Shown one piece after another: positions 28,181 through 37,547 of a stretch of DNA of 64,000 bases. The notes under the pieces are model-generated. The model was not told the DNA's origin. It was given only the letters and a program-made list of their open reading frames with translations, and did no database searches. Each line of letters starts with the position of its first letter. The first letter of the stretch is position 1. Source of the stretch: Dolichospermum planctonicum (GTDB lineage: Bacteria > Cyanobacteriota > Cyanobacteriia > Cyanobacteriales > Nostocaceae); assembly GCF_005402965.1 (NCBI RefSeq), contig NZ_BJCF01000002.1:1-64000 (forward strand), written 5' to 3'. A program made the position numbers and the translations under genes.

Positions 28181-28866
28181 AGTTTCCCCACTAACGATTA
28201 CCAGATTTGACGCAGATAATTTTTGATAACTGTGAATATTGTCAATATGATTAGATACATCTGGAGACCATTTTTATTGGTTTGAGATGTTAGTCATGGT
28301 TACTTTACCATCTTAATGGTTAATGCTAAAAATAACTAACTATCAATTTATTGATTAAACTAGAAATAATTTGACAATCAGCAATAATAAAACAAATTAA
28401 AGAGAATCTAGGATTTATAACTGTTGATCAAGAAATTATTTAATCCAAAAAGTTAATCATATAGAATTTACGCAAAAAATCACGAAACCGGGGGTAATTA
28501 ATGAATTACCCATAAGCAATAATCAGGTTTATGGCTAGGCCACAACTGCTATCAATAATATTTTCGATATTTATCATGTCATAAATGCTGTCAGTTACGT
28601 GAGTATTGGTCACCAGAATCAAGTCAAAATATGGACTTTGATAGTGATTTCCCAGTAAATGTACCACATATCTGGGAGGAGCAGCCAGAATTTCGGCGAT
28701 CAAGCCAGAGAATATAGTTCAAAAATGACGAAAACTGGCATTAGTCGGGGATTCTCAAGGAGAAAATTTATTTTTATAGTCAAAAAACTTGTAAATATTG
28801 CGTTAATTTTTGTTAAGATTGAATACGGCGTTAGTTTTGCCCCTTTTCCTACCCAAGAGACACTTC
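28181..28866. other. divergent spacer, antiporter / ABC-F gene
   Basis: 686 bp. Mostly AT-rich (28200-28500). The part at 28540-28725 has an open frame on each strand; the plus-strand one reads as a possible gene tail (FPVNVPHIWEEQPEF then a stop), the minus-strand one (28506-28703, 65 codons) has no recognisable features. I would not annotate either. Promoters for both flanking genes must be here. Confidence 0.4.
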
Positions 28867-30561
28867 ATGCTGCGACTAGAACATATCAGTAAAATTTATC
28901 CTACAGGCGAAGTTCTTAAAGATATCAACTGGGAAGTCAAACCAGGAGATCGTATTGGTTTAGTTGGTGTTAATGGTGCGGGAAAATCTACCCAACTGAA
29001 AATTATCTCTGGGGAGATTGAACCGACTGCTGGGGAAATTATTCGTCCGGCTAGTTTACATATAGCTTATCTTAACCAAGAGTTTGAGGTTGACCCCACT
29101 CGCACAGTCAGAGAGGAGTTTTGGACTGTATTTAAAGAAGCTAACGAGGTACAGTTAGCTTTGTCTCACATACCTCGTGAGATGGAAACTGCCTCTCCAG
29201 AAGAGTTAGATGAATTAATTCACAAACTAGACAGGTTGCAGCGGCAATTTGAAGCTTTAGACGGATATAACTTAGACTCCCGCATTGGTAAAATATTACC
29301 AGAAATGGGATTTCAATTGGAAGATAGTGATCGCCTAGTGAGTGCTTTTTCTGGCGGTTGGCAAATGCGAATGAGTTTAGGTAAAATCCTCCTCCAAAAA
29401 CCCGATTTATTACTATTGGACGAGCCGACAAACCACTTAGATTTAGAAACTATTGAGTGGTTAGAAAATTACCTCAGAGGTTTAATTACCCCGATGGTGA
29501 TAGTTTCCCATGACCGGGAATTTCTGGATCGTCTTTGTAACCAAATTGTAGAAACTGAACGGGGTGTTTCTAGTTCTTACCTGGGTAATTACTCATCATA
29601 CCTACAACAAAAAGCAGAAAATCAATCGGCACAGTTGAACGCTTATGAACGTCAACAAAAAGAACTAGAAAAACAACAAGCATTTGTAGATAAATTCCGC
29701 GCTAGTGCTACCCGCAGTACCCAGGCAAAAAGTAGAGAAAAGCAACTAGACAAAATTGAACGCATCGAAGCACCTGTAGGCGGAGTCAGAACCCTACATT
29801 TCCGTTTTCCTGATGCTAGTCGTAGCGGTAGAGAGGTAGTAGAAATTAAGGACTTAACCCATATTTATGGAGATAAAATTCTATTTTTATCCGCAAATCT
29901 GTTAGTAGAAAGAGGAGACAGAATTGCGTTTCTAGGTCCTAATGGTGCGGGTAAATCCACACTTTTGAAAATGATTATGGGTGTGGAAAAACCCACAGAA
30001 GGGATTGTTAAATTAGGAGATCACAACGTTATTGCTGGTTACTTTGAACAAAACCAAGCGGAAGCGTTAGATCTAAATAAAACTGTCATGGAAACCATTC
30101 ATGATGAAGTTCCTGAATGGACAAATGAAGAAGTTCGCACACTGTTAGGAAGATTCTTATTTACTGGTGATACCGTATTTAAGAAAGTTGGGGCATTAAG
30201 TGGAGGTGAAAAAGCTCGGTTAGCGTTGGCGAAAATGCTATTGCGTCCAGCGAATTTAATCATTTTAGATGAGCCTACCAATCACTTAGATATTCCAGCG
30301 AAGGAAATGATGGAAGAGGCCTTACAAAATTATGATGGTACAGCCCTTGTAGTTTCCCATGATCGTTATTTTATTTCCCAAGTAGCTAATAAAATAGTAG
30401 AAATTCGTGATGGTGAATTTCGGGTTTACTTAGGAGATTATCACTATTATCTGGATAAGAAAGCCGAAGAAAAAGAATTAGCAGAATTGGCAGCAGCAGA
30501 AGCGGAAAAAGCCGCAAAAAAAGCTGCCAAAGCTGCCAAAGCCGGAGCAAAACGAAAGTAG
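28867..30561 (+). CDS. ABC-F family ATPase
   Basis: 564 residues with two ABC ATPase domains and no membrane segment: Walker A GVNGAGKST (34-42) and GPNGAGKST; signature FSGGWQMRMSLGKIL and LSGGEKARLALAKML; Walker B LLLLDEPTNHLD and LIILDEPTNHLD. A linker between the domains is Gln/Lys-rich and helical. The tail is an Ala/Lys-rich helix (AEAEKAAKKAAKAAK). ABC-F proteins act on the ribosome E site, easing stalled translation. I chose the ATG at 28867 (MLRLEHISKIYP); a TTG start at 28810 would add 19 unconserved residues. Confidence 0.93.
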   Translation: MLRLEHISKIYPTGEVLKDINWEVKPGDRIGLVGVNGAGKSTQLKIISGEIEPTAGEIIRPASLHIAYLNQEFEVDPTRTVREEFWTVFKEANEVQLALSHIPREMETASPEELDELIHKLDRLQRQFEALDGYNLDSRIGKILPEMGFQLEDSDRLVSAFSGGWQMRMSLGKILLQKPDLLLLDEPTNHLDLETIEWLENYLRGLITPMVIVSHDREFLDRLCNQIVETERGVSSSYLGNYSSYLQQKAENQSAQLNAYERQQKELEKQQAFVDKFRASATRSTQAKSREKQLDKIERIEAPVGGVRTLHFRFPDASRSGREVVEIKDLTHIYGDKILFLSANLLVERGDRIAFLGPNGAGKSTLLKMIMGVEKPTEGIVKLGDHNVIAGYFEQNQAEALDLNKTVMETIHDEVPEWTNEEVRTLLGRFLFTGDTVFKKVGALSGGEKARLALAKMLLRPANLIILDEPTNHLDIPAKEMMEEALQNYDGTALVVSHDRYFISQVANKIVEIRDGEFRVYLGDYHYYLDKKAEEKELAELAAAEAEKAAKKAAKAAKAGAKRK

Positions 30562-30661
30562 GTAATATCGGCAAATGGGTGACTGATTGTGATTCTGGCT
30601 TTCTGTCACCTGTTTTTTAAGCAGCAATTTACATCTCCCGGTTCGCCCATTTTTTAAGGAG

Positions 30662-32767
30662 TTAGGAAACAGCTTTACGGTACTTATCCTTGTATAACCC
30701 GATTTTATTTATTGGCAGGTGCTGAAATCCAAACTTGTAAGCAGCCGAGTCGGACTTTAGTTGCAAGAGATCATCATCTGGGACTACAAAGCTGACATCG
30801 TTCTTAATTAAATTTCCCTCGATAGTAATAGTCTTGTCGGTCAGTTTGTTCTTTAACTTTAACCAGCCGTCACCAAAATAGACGTTACGTATAATTTTAT
30901 TGCCTTTGGGAACGCCATATTCATCTTCTAAAATTTTCACCAATTGAGGGTAGCGGATACTGTAGGGCGGATGTTTATAGTTCATATCTTCCAGCTTTTC
31001 CACCATTCTCCAATTACCTCCGCGAGCAGCACTGGCTTTTGCCCAGCCTAAAATACGTGCATCTACAGATATTGAAATCTTATTTTTAACAAAGATGTTG
31101 TTCTCTACTGTGTTATCACGTCCGCCACCGATTAACACGCCCTGCTGCACTTTATAGAATAGGTTACCATAGATTGTTGTACCGCTAGTACCGTCGTCAA
31201 GGTACACTGCCATAACAAGAGTAGAGTGAGTAGAGTTGTTTTGCTTTTGAAGTCCGTACAGGTGGTGAAAATAGTTATAGCGGATGATGTTCCCTTGCTG
31301 GGTGTAGTCTCCACCCATATAAAATGCCCCAGCATCATTAGTTTCTAAGCAAACGTGGTGGATATTGTTGAACTCAATGATGTGATCGTTGCCGCTAAGA
31401 AGAATAGCATTGTGGGGCGCGTCATGAATCAAATTATGTGAGATCAGATTACCAACACCTTGAATAGAAATGCCTGCTCGGTACGTCTTCACCCACCTAG
31501 CATAATTATGAATGTGATTATTGATAGCATAGTGCTTTGCTGGTGTCAGGGTTTTGCGATCGCCTCCATTCAAGACTATACCCGTTTCACCAATGTTATA
31601 TACATCGCTGCTAATGACACCGTGGCGGATTCCTCCCTTAATTTCCACCCCATTTGTACCAAGGTTACGAATTTGACAGCCTGCAACCAAGACGTTCTCC
31701 CCCTTAACTATCCTAAGGGCTGCACCTCTGGAATCTTCAAATATCAGACCACTCAGGGTAATATAAGATGCAGCATTTAGGGAAACCAGTGGCTCTTTCA
31801 TCATAGAAACAATAGCCCGGTTGTTTTCCACAGGTGTTGGTGGCCAAAAATAGAGAATGCCAGTTTGACGATGCAAATAATATTCACCGGGGGTGTCCAA
31901 TTCTTCTAGGAGGTTAAGGACGTAATAACGCTTGCCCTTTGTGTAGCCATAGACCCCGTGGGGCGGCTCAGTAGCAATTTCGTGAGTCTGTGTGTTGATC
32001 AGCTTGACTTTTTCATAGGAGTCTGCCCAATCCCAAGTCCAGTAGCCGTGTAACCAAATATCCCGCTTATTATTCCATAGCTGAGGGCGATTGCCGTCAT
32101 AAGTGAACCTACCACCATTCTTTCCCGCCGGCACATCGGCGATTTTTAGATCACCCTGGTTAGGCCAACGTGCTATGTGCATGGGTTGGTCTGCAAAAAA
32201 CAGTTCTAAGGGAGAAGGATGATCGGGTCTTCCGAAGCCGCGTGGTGAGAGTTGTCCGTAATCTGTAATCCCCTGTGCTTTCAGATCGACTTGTAGGATC
32301 TTGCCACGGGCGACAGGTTGCATCTGCTTGAGGATACTGTGATCATTAACAGGGTAGAAATCCCGGATCTCCTTTCCCCCAGATAGGCGAACTTGCTCAT
32401 TTAAGTAGGGACGGTAAACAATAGGCGAATCCTTTGTGCCGCTATCTTCTGCATTCAGGATAAATGGTACCTTACGTTCATAAATGCCCCCACGTAGGTA
32501 GACAGTAACGCCGCCTTTAGGGAATTTACGCCCCTTTTTCAGAGTACGGATCTGATCACGCACCCGCTCAAGTGTCTGGAATGGTCCATCGGTCTTCTCT
32601 GAATTAGGGGCTGCAATCTCACCTGACCAGGTATCGTTTCCTAAAGGAGAAACGTATAGGTTTACTGGTGTCGAACTGGCATTTGCTCCTAATATAGTGC
32701 AGCAAATAACAAGTATCAGCCCAATGCAGAAATACCATAGAGTTTGCAACCTTATACTGATGTACAT
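30662..32767 (-). CDS. secreted right-handed beta-helix protein
   Basis: 701 residues. N-terminal signal sequence (TLWYFCIGLILVICCTILGA). Residues 35-110 (NLYVSPLGNDTWSG, GPFQTLERVRDQIR, VTVYLRGGIYER) are the DUF1565-type start of beta-helix proteins; from about 330 to 570 there are parallel beta-helix coils (NGVEIKGGIRHGVISSDVYN, NDHIIEFNNIHHV, TSGTTIYGNLFYKVQQGVLI). Proteins of this shape act on or bind polysaccharides, including polysaccharide lyases and epimerases; no catalytic set can be assigned by eye. It stands alone between two plus-strand genes and may act outside the cell or on the sheath. Confidence 0.85.
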   Translation of the reverse strand: MYISIRLQTLWYFCIGLILVICCTILGANASSTPVNLYVSPLGNDTWSGEIAAPNSEKTDGPFQTLERVRDQIRTLKKGRKFPKGGVTVYLRGGIYERKVPFILNAEDSGTKDSPIVYRPYLNEQVRLSGGKEIRDFYPVNDHSILKQMQPVARGKILQVDLKAQGITDYGQLSPRGFGRPDHPSPLELFFADQPMHIARWPNQGDLKIADVPAGKNGGRFTYDGNRPQLWNNKRDIWLHGYWTWDWADSYEKVKLINTQTHEIATEPPHGVYGYTKGKRYYVLNLLEELDTPGEYYLHRQTGILYFWPPTPVENNRAIVSMMKEPLVSLNAASYITLSGLIFEDSRGAALRIVKGENVLVAGCQIRNLGTNGVEIKGGIRHGVISSDVYNIGETGIVLNGGDRKTLTPAKHYAINNHIHNYARWVKTYRAGISIQGVGNLISHNLIHDAPHNAILLSGNDHIIEFNNIHHVCLETNDAGAFYMGGDYTQQGNIIRYNYFHHLYGLQKQNNSTHSTLVMAVYLDDGTSGTTIYGNLFYKVQQGVLIGGGRDNTVENNIFVKNKISISVDARILGWAKASAARGGNWRMVEKLEDMNYKHPPYSIRYPQLVKILEDEYGVPKGNKIIRNVYFGDGWLKLKNKLTDKTITIEGNLIKNDVSFVVPDDDLLQLKSDSAAYKFGFQHLPINKIGLYKDKYRKAVS

Positions 32768-33050
32768 TTGGTATCTGTTCCTGAAAGCTAATCCAAAATT
32801 AATTATACCCGTGAGGTGTATATATATAAGGTGGATTGACTCTTTTATTCTTGGAGAGGTTTCCCGTTTCCAATAGATAAGTTATCTACTATTAAAAAAA
32901 TAAAGTGAAATCCTGATGAGACAAGAATTTTAAAAAGCTGACTGGTAAATGCTGACCGGGGACTGGGATAAGATCAACAGAATTTAACTTCCATAAATGA
33001 TTAGCAATGGTATCATTCAAGTATTACAAAAAGTAAAGGGCGATTTTACT

Positions 33051-34649
33051 ATGACCAAAGCACCTGTTGCTCCTGTGGTGCTAGTCATTCTAGATGGATG
33101 GGGCTACTGTGAGGAAAAGCGAGGAAACGCTATTATTGCTGCCAAAACTCCCGTCATGGACAGTTTATGGGCAGCCTATCCCCACACCCTCATTCGCACA
33201 TCAGGAAAAGCCGTAGGGTTGCCAGAAGGTCAAATGGGCAACTCGGAAGTTGGTCATTTGAACATTGGCGCTGGTCGGGTCGTACCGCAAGAACTGGTAC
33301 GGATCTCAGATGCTGTAGAAGACGGTTCTTTAAGGGTAAACCCAGCCCTGGTGAAAATTTGCCAGGAAGTCCGTTCCACTAATGGCAAGTTACATCTAGT
33401 GGGGCTTTGTTCTGATGGGGGGGTGCATTCCCATATTACCCATCTATTGGGACTACTTGACTTAGCCAAAGAACAGCAAGTTTCACAAGTTTGTATCCAT
33501 GGGATTACTGATGGCCGTGACACGAAACCGAAAGATGGAATCAGGTTTATCCAGCAGCTAGAAGAATACATAGAGGATATTGGTATTGGTGAAATTACCA
33601 CTATTAGTGGTCGCTATTATGCCATGGATCGTGATCACCGCTGGGATCGAGTCCAACGGGCTTACGATGTAATGACAACAGACGGTGCAGGCAATGGACT
33701 CTCGGCTGTAGAGATATTGCAAGCATCCTACGCTGAAGGTATTACTGATGAGTTTATTCTCCCCGTCCGTTTGCAACCAGGTGCCGTAGAATCGGGTGAT
33801 GGGGTAATATTTTTTAATTTCCGTCCTGACCGTGCTAGAGAACTAACTCAAGCTTTTGTCAGTAAAACTTTTAACGGTTTTGAAAGACGGCAAATTGTGC
33901 CGCTTTCTTTTGTAACTTTTACCCAATATGATCCAGAATTACCCGTTTCTGTGGCTTTCGAGCCTCAAAACCTGACTAATATTCTGGGTGAAGTTATCGC
34001 TAACCGTGGTTTAAAACAGTTTAGAACTGCGGAAACGGAAAAATACGCTCATGTCACCTATTTCTTTAATGGGGGAATGGAAGAGGCTTGTGTGGGAGAA
34101 GACCGGGAATTGGTCAGTAGTCCCATGGTAGCGACCTATGATCAAGCCCCAGCGATGTCAGCACAAGCTGTGACGGATGTGGCGATCGCTGCTATTAAAA
34201 AAGGCATCTACTCCCTAGTAGTGATGAACTATGCTAACCCTGATATGGTAGGGCATACGGGACAAATACCGGCTACAGTAACAGCTATTGAAACGGTAGA
34301 TCTTTGTTTGGGTCGTCTGATTGATACAATTGGTAAAGCTGGTGGTACGGCAATTATTACTGCTGATCACGGCAATGCTGAGTATATGCTAGATGAGGGC
34401 GGTAATCCTTGGACAGCGCATACTACCAACCCAGTTCCCTTAATTTTGGTAGAGGGTGAAAAAACCAAAATACCGGGATATGGAACAAATGTGGAATTAA
34501 GAAATGATGGCAAATTAGCCGATATTGCCCCAACTATTCTGGATATTTTACAAATATCCCAACCCCAGGAAATGACCGGGCGATCATTACTCAAAGCCGC
34601 AGAATATGATTTACAATTAACTCGTACTCCTGTACAGGTGGGCTTGTAA
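33051..34649 (+). CDS. gpmI: 2,3-bisphosphoglycerate-independent phosphoglycerate mutase
   Basis: Interconverts 3- and 2-phosphoglycerate in glycolysis, using two Mn ions and a phospho-serine. The 532-residue protein has LVILDGWGYCEE (metal Asp), GNSEVGHLNIGAGR (catalytic Ser), GITDGRDTKP, and ITADHGNAEYM. I chose the ATG at 33051 (MTKAPVAPVVLVIL), which matches the family; the frame opens 18 codons earlier. secG follows 200 bp later on the same strand, a common cyanobacterial pairing. Confidence 0.97.
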   Translation: MTKAPVAPVVLVILDGWGYCEEKRGNAIIAAKTPVMDSLWAAYPHTLIRTSGKAVGLPEGQMGNSEVGHLNIGAGRVVPQELVRISDAVEDGSLRVNPALVKICQEVRSTNGKLHLVGLCSDGGVHSHITHLLGLLDLAKEQQVSQVCIHGITDGRDTKPKDGIRFIQQLEEYIEDIGIGEITTISGRYYAMDRDHRWDRVQRAYDVMTTDGAGNGLSAVEILQASYAEGITDEFILPVRLQPGAVESGDGVIFFNFRPDRARELTQAFVSKTFNGFERRQIVPLSFVTFTQYDPELPVSVAFEPQNLTNILGEVIANRGLKQFRTAETEKYAHVTYFFNGGMEEACVGEDRELVSSPMVATYDQAPAMSAQAVTDVAIAAIKKGIYSLVVMNYANPDMVGHTGQIPATVTAIETVDLCLGRLIDTIGKAGGTAIITADHGNAEYMLDEGGNPWTAHTTNPVPLILVEGEKTKIPGYGTNVELRNDGKLADIAPTILDILQISQPQEMTGRSLLKAAEYDLQLTRTPVQVGL

Positions 34650-34848
34650 AATTGTAAAATGTTAGGGGTTTAGTCCTGGTGACTGGAAGTCGCAGCTACA
34701 CAATCAAAGTCCGCCGGCGCGGACTCAAGAAAAATCAAGATTTTGAAACCTACGCTGGTGGGTTTTGCCTGTGTAGACGCGGTTTCTAACCGCCAATTTA
34801 GCTAAATCCCTGATTGTTTGATGACTTCTTATAACCAACATTTCTAAT

Positions 34849-35082
34849 ATGACAATTACTAACATCGTACAAGGTATTTGGGCATTTTCTGCTCTTGGTT
34901 TAATTGTTCTGGTTTTGTTACATAGTCCTAAAGGTGACGGAATTGGTGCTATTGGTGGACAAGCACAATTGTTCACAAGTACCAAAAGTGCCGAAAATAC
35001 TTTAAATAGAGTTACTTGGGCGTTAACGGTGGTTTTTATGGGTTTGACTGTGGTTTTAAGTGCTAATTGGTTGCCCAAGTAG
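34849..35082 (+). CDS. secG: preprotein translocase subunit SecG
   Basis: 77 residues with two membrane helices (IWAFSALGLIVLVLLHSP and WALTVVFMGLTVVLSANWL) and the SecG linker GDGIGAIGG. SecG assists the SecYE channel; secY is in the ribosomal cluster at 12318. Confidence 0.93.
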   Translation: MTITNIVQGIWAFSALGLIVLVLLHSPKGDGIGAIGGQAQLFTSTKSAENTLNRVTWALTVVFMGLTVVLSANWLPK

Positions 35083-35088
35083 TTGCGA

Positions 35089-35877
35089 ATGAAAATGGGG
35101 AAAATGGGGAAAATTACCCAAAATCAACGATTTTGGCGACGGTTAATGGCAGTTCTGATTTTAGCAATAAGTACAGGACTGTTAGTTATTTTTACTGATT
35201 TTCCAATTAATGCTGTTTTCAGCGAACAGGAGAGAAATTTTCAATTATCTAATTCTCTATCTGTTCTGAAAAAGCACCATTCTTTACCACCAAATCTGGT
35301 AAAATGGCACGATAAAACAAATAGTGGTGATTATTTTGATCAAATCAAATCTACTAAAGTTGGTTATTTAATTTGGTCAAACTTTCCGGCAAAGGTGAAT
35401 ATAGAAATACCAAAAGATATTAGTGAAAAACAATCACAAATATGGGTTGGCAATGTTTTAAAAGCAGTTGAAGAATGGAGTATTTATTTACCTTTACAGG
35501 TAGTAGAAAAATCCGATATTGCTGATATTAAAATTATTCGTAAAGTTCCACCTTTACAACTTGAACCTAATAGTAAAATACCTCGTGCGCGTTCGGCTTT
35601 AACTACTTATGATTTATATACTGCAAATAATATTCTATCTCACAGGTTTACAATTCTGTTGAGTCCCAGTCAAACTGGTGAATATGTACTATCGGCAGCG
35701 CGTCATGAACTTGGCCATGCTTTAGGTATTTGGGGTCATAGTTTGTTACCAACTGATACAATGTATTTTTCTCAAGTTCGCAAACCACCGTTTATTTCTG
35801 TTAGAGATGTAAATACTTTAAAACGGGTTTATGAACAACCTACAGGTTTGGGTTGGTCTGTTTTAGGGAAGGATTAA
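35089..35877 (+). CDS. matrixin-like zinc metalloprotease (putative, membrane-anchored)
   Basis: About 262 residues. One N-terminal membrane helix (LMAVLILAISTGLLVIF) places the rest outside the cytoplasm. The C-terminal part has HELGHALGIWGH, the extended zincin motif HExxHxxGxxH of matrixin/metzincin peptidases, followed by PTDTMYFS, where the Met would form the Met-turn. Residues 120-200 resemble predicted Zn-dependent proteases of cyanobacteria. The start is uncertain: ATG at 35089 lies 7 bases after the secG stop and further ATGs follow at 35095 and 35104. Substrate unknown. It is probably co-transcribed with secG. Confidence 0.75.
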   Translation: MKMGKMGKITQNQRFWRRLMAVLILAISTGLLVIFTDFPINAVFSEQERNFQLSNSLSVLKKHHSLPPNLVKWHDKTNSGDYFDQIKSTKVGYLIWSNFPAKVNIEIPKDISEKQSQIWVGNVLKAVEEWSIYLPLQVVEKSDIADIKIIRKVPPLQLEPNSKIPRARSALTTYDLYTANNILSHRFTILLSPSQTGEYVLSAARHELGHALGIWGHSLLPTDTMYFSQVRKPPFISVRDVNTLKRVYEQPTGLGWSVLGKD

Positions 35878-35913
35878 ATTTTCCCGACGGAAAATATGAT
35901 ATTTTAAGATATT

Positions 35914-36041
35914 TTAAGATAAACGCAACCAGTTTTTGTCTAAAATCTGACCTAAAGTGTAGGGACAGAGTTCTGGTAAGTTAGTTAATTTTCTTTTGAT
36001 TTTAACATAATCTAAAGCATTACTGTAAATCAGATTAGTAT
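35914..36041 (-). pseudogene. DUF29-like C-terminal remnant
   Basis: About 43 codons open to a stop at 35914-35916. The reading NLPELCPYTLGQILDKNWL resembles the C-terminal signature of DUF29 proteins, which is normally about 150 residues long and ends (F/L)PE.CPY(T/S)LEQIL. Nothing N-terminal to it is preserved; an in-frame TAA lies just upstream. A fragment of a lost gene. Confidence 0.45.
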
Positions 36042-36213
36042 TTTATACTAAATTGTTGCGTAAGTTAGTGGTTAATTCTTGATGATTTGGTGACTTAGCT
36101 TAATATTTTATTAATTACGCTTATACATGGAAGATAGTTCTTCCTCGTCTCTTACATCATAACAAACTTTTCGCCCAGTGTCAATACCTTATACTTTATA
36201 ATTTGCCAGTTTG
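36042..36213. other. AT-rich spacer with a second possible remnant
   Basis: On the minus strand, 36111-36187 reads as about 24 codons ending GRKVCYDVRDEEELSSMYKRN and a stop. It looks protein-like (charged, balanced) but I do not recognise it. Together with the DUF29 remnant it suggests a gene graveyard downstream of ocp. Confidence 0.3.
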
Positions 36214-36259
36214 GAGGCTGTTAAAACGGTTTGATGCCAACTTTATTGTTAACAGCCTC
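36214..36259 (-). terminator. hairpin downstream of ocp
   Basis: Perfect 11-bp arms GAGGCTGTTAA (36214-36224) and TTAACAGCCTC (36249-36259), loop 24 bases, beginning 9 bases after the ocp stop codon. Probably a transcript end or RNA-stability hairpin; there is no strong T-run. Confidence 0.5.
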
Positions 36260-36268
36260 TTGATTTGA

Positions 36269-37237
36269 TTAAACTCGACGCAGGTTCATGAGTTCTTGAG
36301 GAGATGCCAGCATATCAATAGCTACAAAAAATATTTTTCCTTCAGGATTGATCAAAAACCGCCAAGAAATATTCATACCGACAGTAACACCAAACCAAGG
36401 AGTTTGGACGATTCCTGTAATTTTCAGTTGCTTAGAACCGTCTGGTTGAACTTCACAGATACCTTGTTGCGGCATCATGTTAAGTCCTTGTGCTTCTTCG
36501 CGCATATATTTAGCGATCGCTTCCCGTCCCACAATTGGCTTTTGGAATGGTGGTTGTAGCGCACCGTCAGTAGTGAATAGCGCAATAGCAGCATCAAAAT
36601 TATCTGCATTCATGGCTTCAATATAGCCTAACACAGCGGGTTCTGTAATGCCGTCAATTTTCACCGAGGAAATCACTGGAGTTGTGCGTTGGAAAGCAGG
36701 TTCTGTAGCTGCTTTGGGATAACTACTAGGACCGAGGTCAGAAGTATCAAATCCCATATCTACTACAGTATTTCGCAATACGGTAATTTGCTGACCTGGA
36801 TCAAGTTTTTGTGTAGTTTCTAATACAAATTTTACACCAGGGGACATTTGATAACCAACGGGGATAGGGGTAATAACTCCCTGTTTCATCAATTCTCCTA
36901 ACTCGTACCAGAACGCTAGTTTAGTATTTACACTGAAGAAACCATAGGCACGGCTAATAGGAGTATCAGCGCGACTGGCTAAATCCCGCATGACTTTTGT
37001 TTGTTCTTCACTGGACATTTGCTTAATTTGATTAAGCAAACCCTCGGCTAATTGTAAGCGTGCCGCTCCTGGTGCAGCAGGAGTAATGGTTTTACCCATT
37101 TCAGTATAAGCGTACCAAAGATAAGCTAATTGATCATCAACGTTAAGTTGATCGAACAAGGCTATAGTTGCGGGAATTGGACTAGGAACTTGAGTATTAG
37201 AAAAAATAGTTTGAGCAGACTGGATAGTTAATGCCAC
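36269..37237 (-). CDS. ocp: orange carotenoid protein (divergent paralogue type)
   Basis: OCP binds a ketocarotenoid, is switched by blue-green light and quenches phycobilisome energy. The 322-residue protein has both domains. With the GTG start at 37237, N-terminal numbering equals that of Synechocystis OCP: W41, Y44, W110 and R155 are kept, but position 101, Trp there, is Phe (YGFFSVNTKLAFWYELG). The linker is about four residues longer, so the C-terminal partners fall at Y205, W281 and W292, all present, and a Glu pairs with R155 (REEAQG). The start is set by GGAG nine bases before GTG; a TTG five codons upstream has none. No frp gene is adjacent. The divergence suggests the OCP2 or OCPX group rather than OCP1. 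Confidence 0.93.
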   Translation of the reverse strand: MALTIQSAQTIFSNTQVPSPIPATIALFDQLNVDDQLAYLWYAYTEMGKTITPAAPGAARLQLAEGLLNQIKQMSSEEQTKVMRDLASRADTPISRAYGFFSVNTKLAFWYELGELMKQGVITPIPVGYQMSPGVKFVLETTQKLDPGQQITVLRNTVVDMGFDTSDLGPSSYPKAATEPAFQRTTPVISSVKIDGITEPAVLGYIEAMNADNFDAAIALFTTDGALQPPFQKPIVGREAIAKYMREEAQGLNMMPQQGICEVQPDGSKQLKITGIVQTPWFGVTVGMNISWRFLINPEGKIFFVAIDMLASPQELMNLRRV

Positions 37238-37547
37238 AATTGGAATCTCCAAGATTATGTGTTTATTAGTCGCTATGAAAACTTAAGTTAAAAATGTTTA
37301 TGATGAACTTAGGTTTTATGTAAAGTAATGTAACGGAAATCTTAATTTTTGTAAAGCCATGGAAATTACGACTTGACAAAATAGATTAAATGTGGTTATT
37401 CATCATAAATGAATAAATAATAAATATCTTCCTCCTCCAGAAGTAGCTAGAGGTAAGTGCATTTTTTTATAACCATTGTAGAGACGTTTCATGAAACGTC
37501 TCTGCTAGAGGTGTTTATTGATTGTCAAGAAGAAACGATGAAATTAC
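37238..37547. other. ocp upstream region
   Basis: 310 bp. AT-rich sequence upstream of ocp, with TAATAAATATCTTCCTCCTCC near 37417, and the perfect palindrome at 37480-37503. No gene seen. Confidence 0.4.
37480..37503. repeat. 24-bp perfect palindrome
   Basis: Half-site AGAGACGTTTCA followed by its exact reverse complement. It belongs to a repeat type common in cyanobacteria (GTAGAGACGTT...AACGTCTC). It lies 45 bp past the glycosyltransferase stop codon and may act as its terminator hairpin. Confidence 0.7.

Noticed and set aside
28506-28703. 65-codon minus-strand frame
   Set aside because: The other strand has an equally plausible gene tail (FPVNVPHIWEEQPEF); neither is supported.
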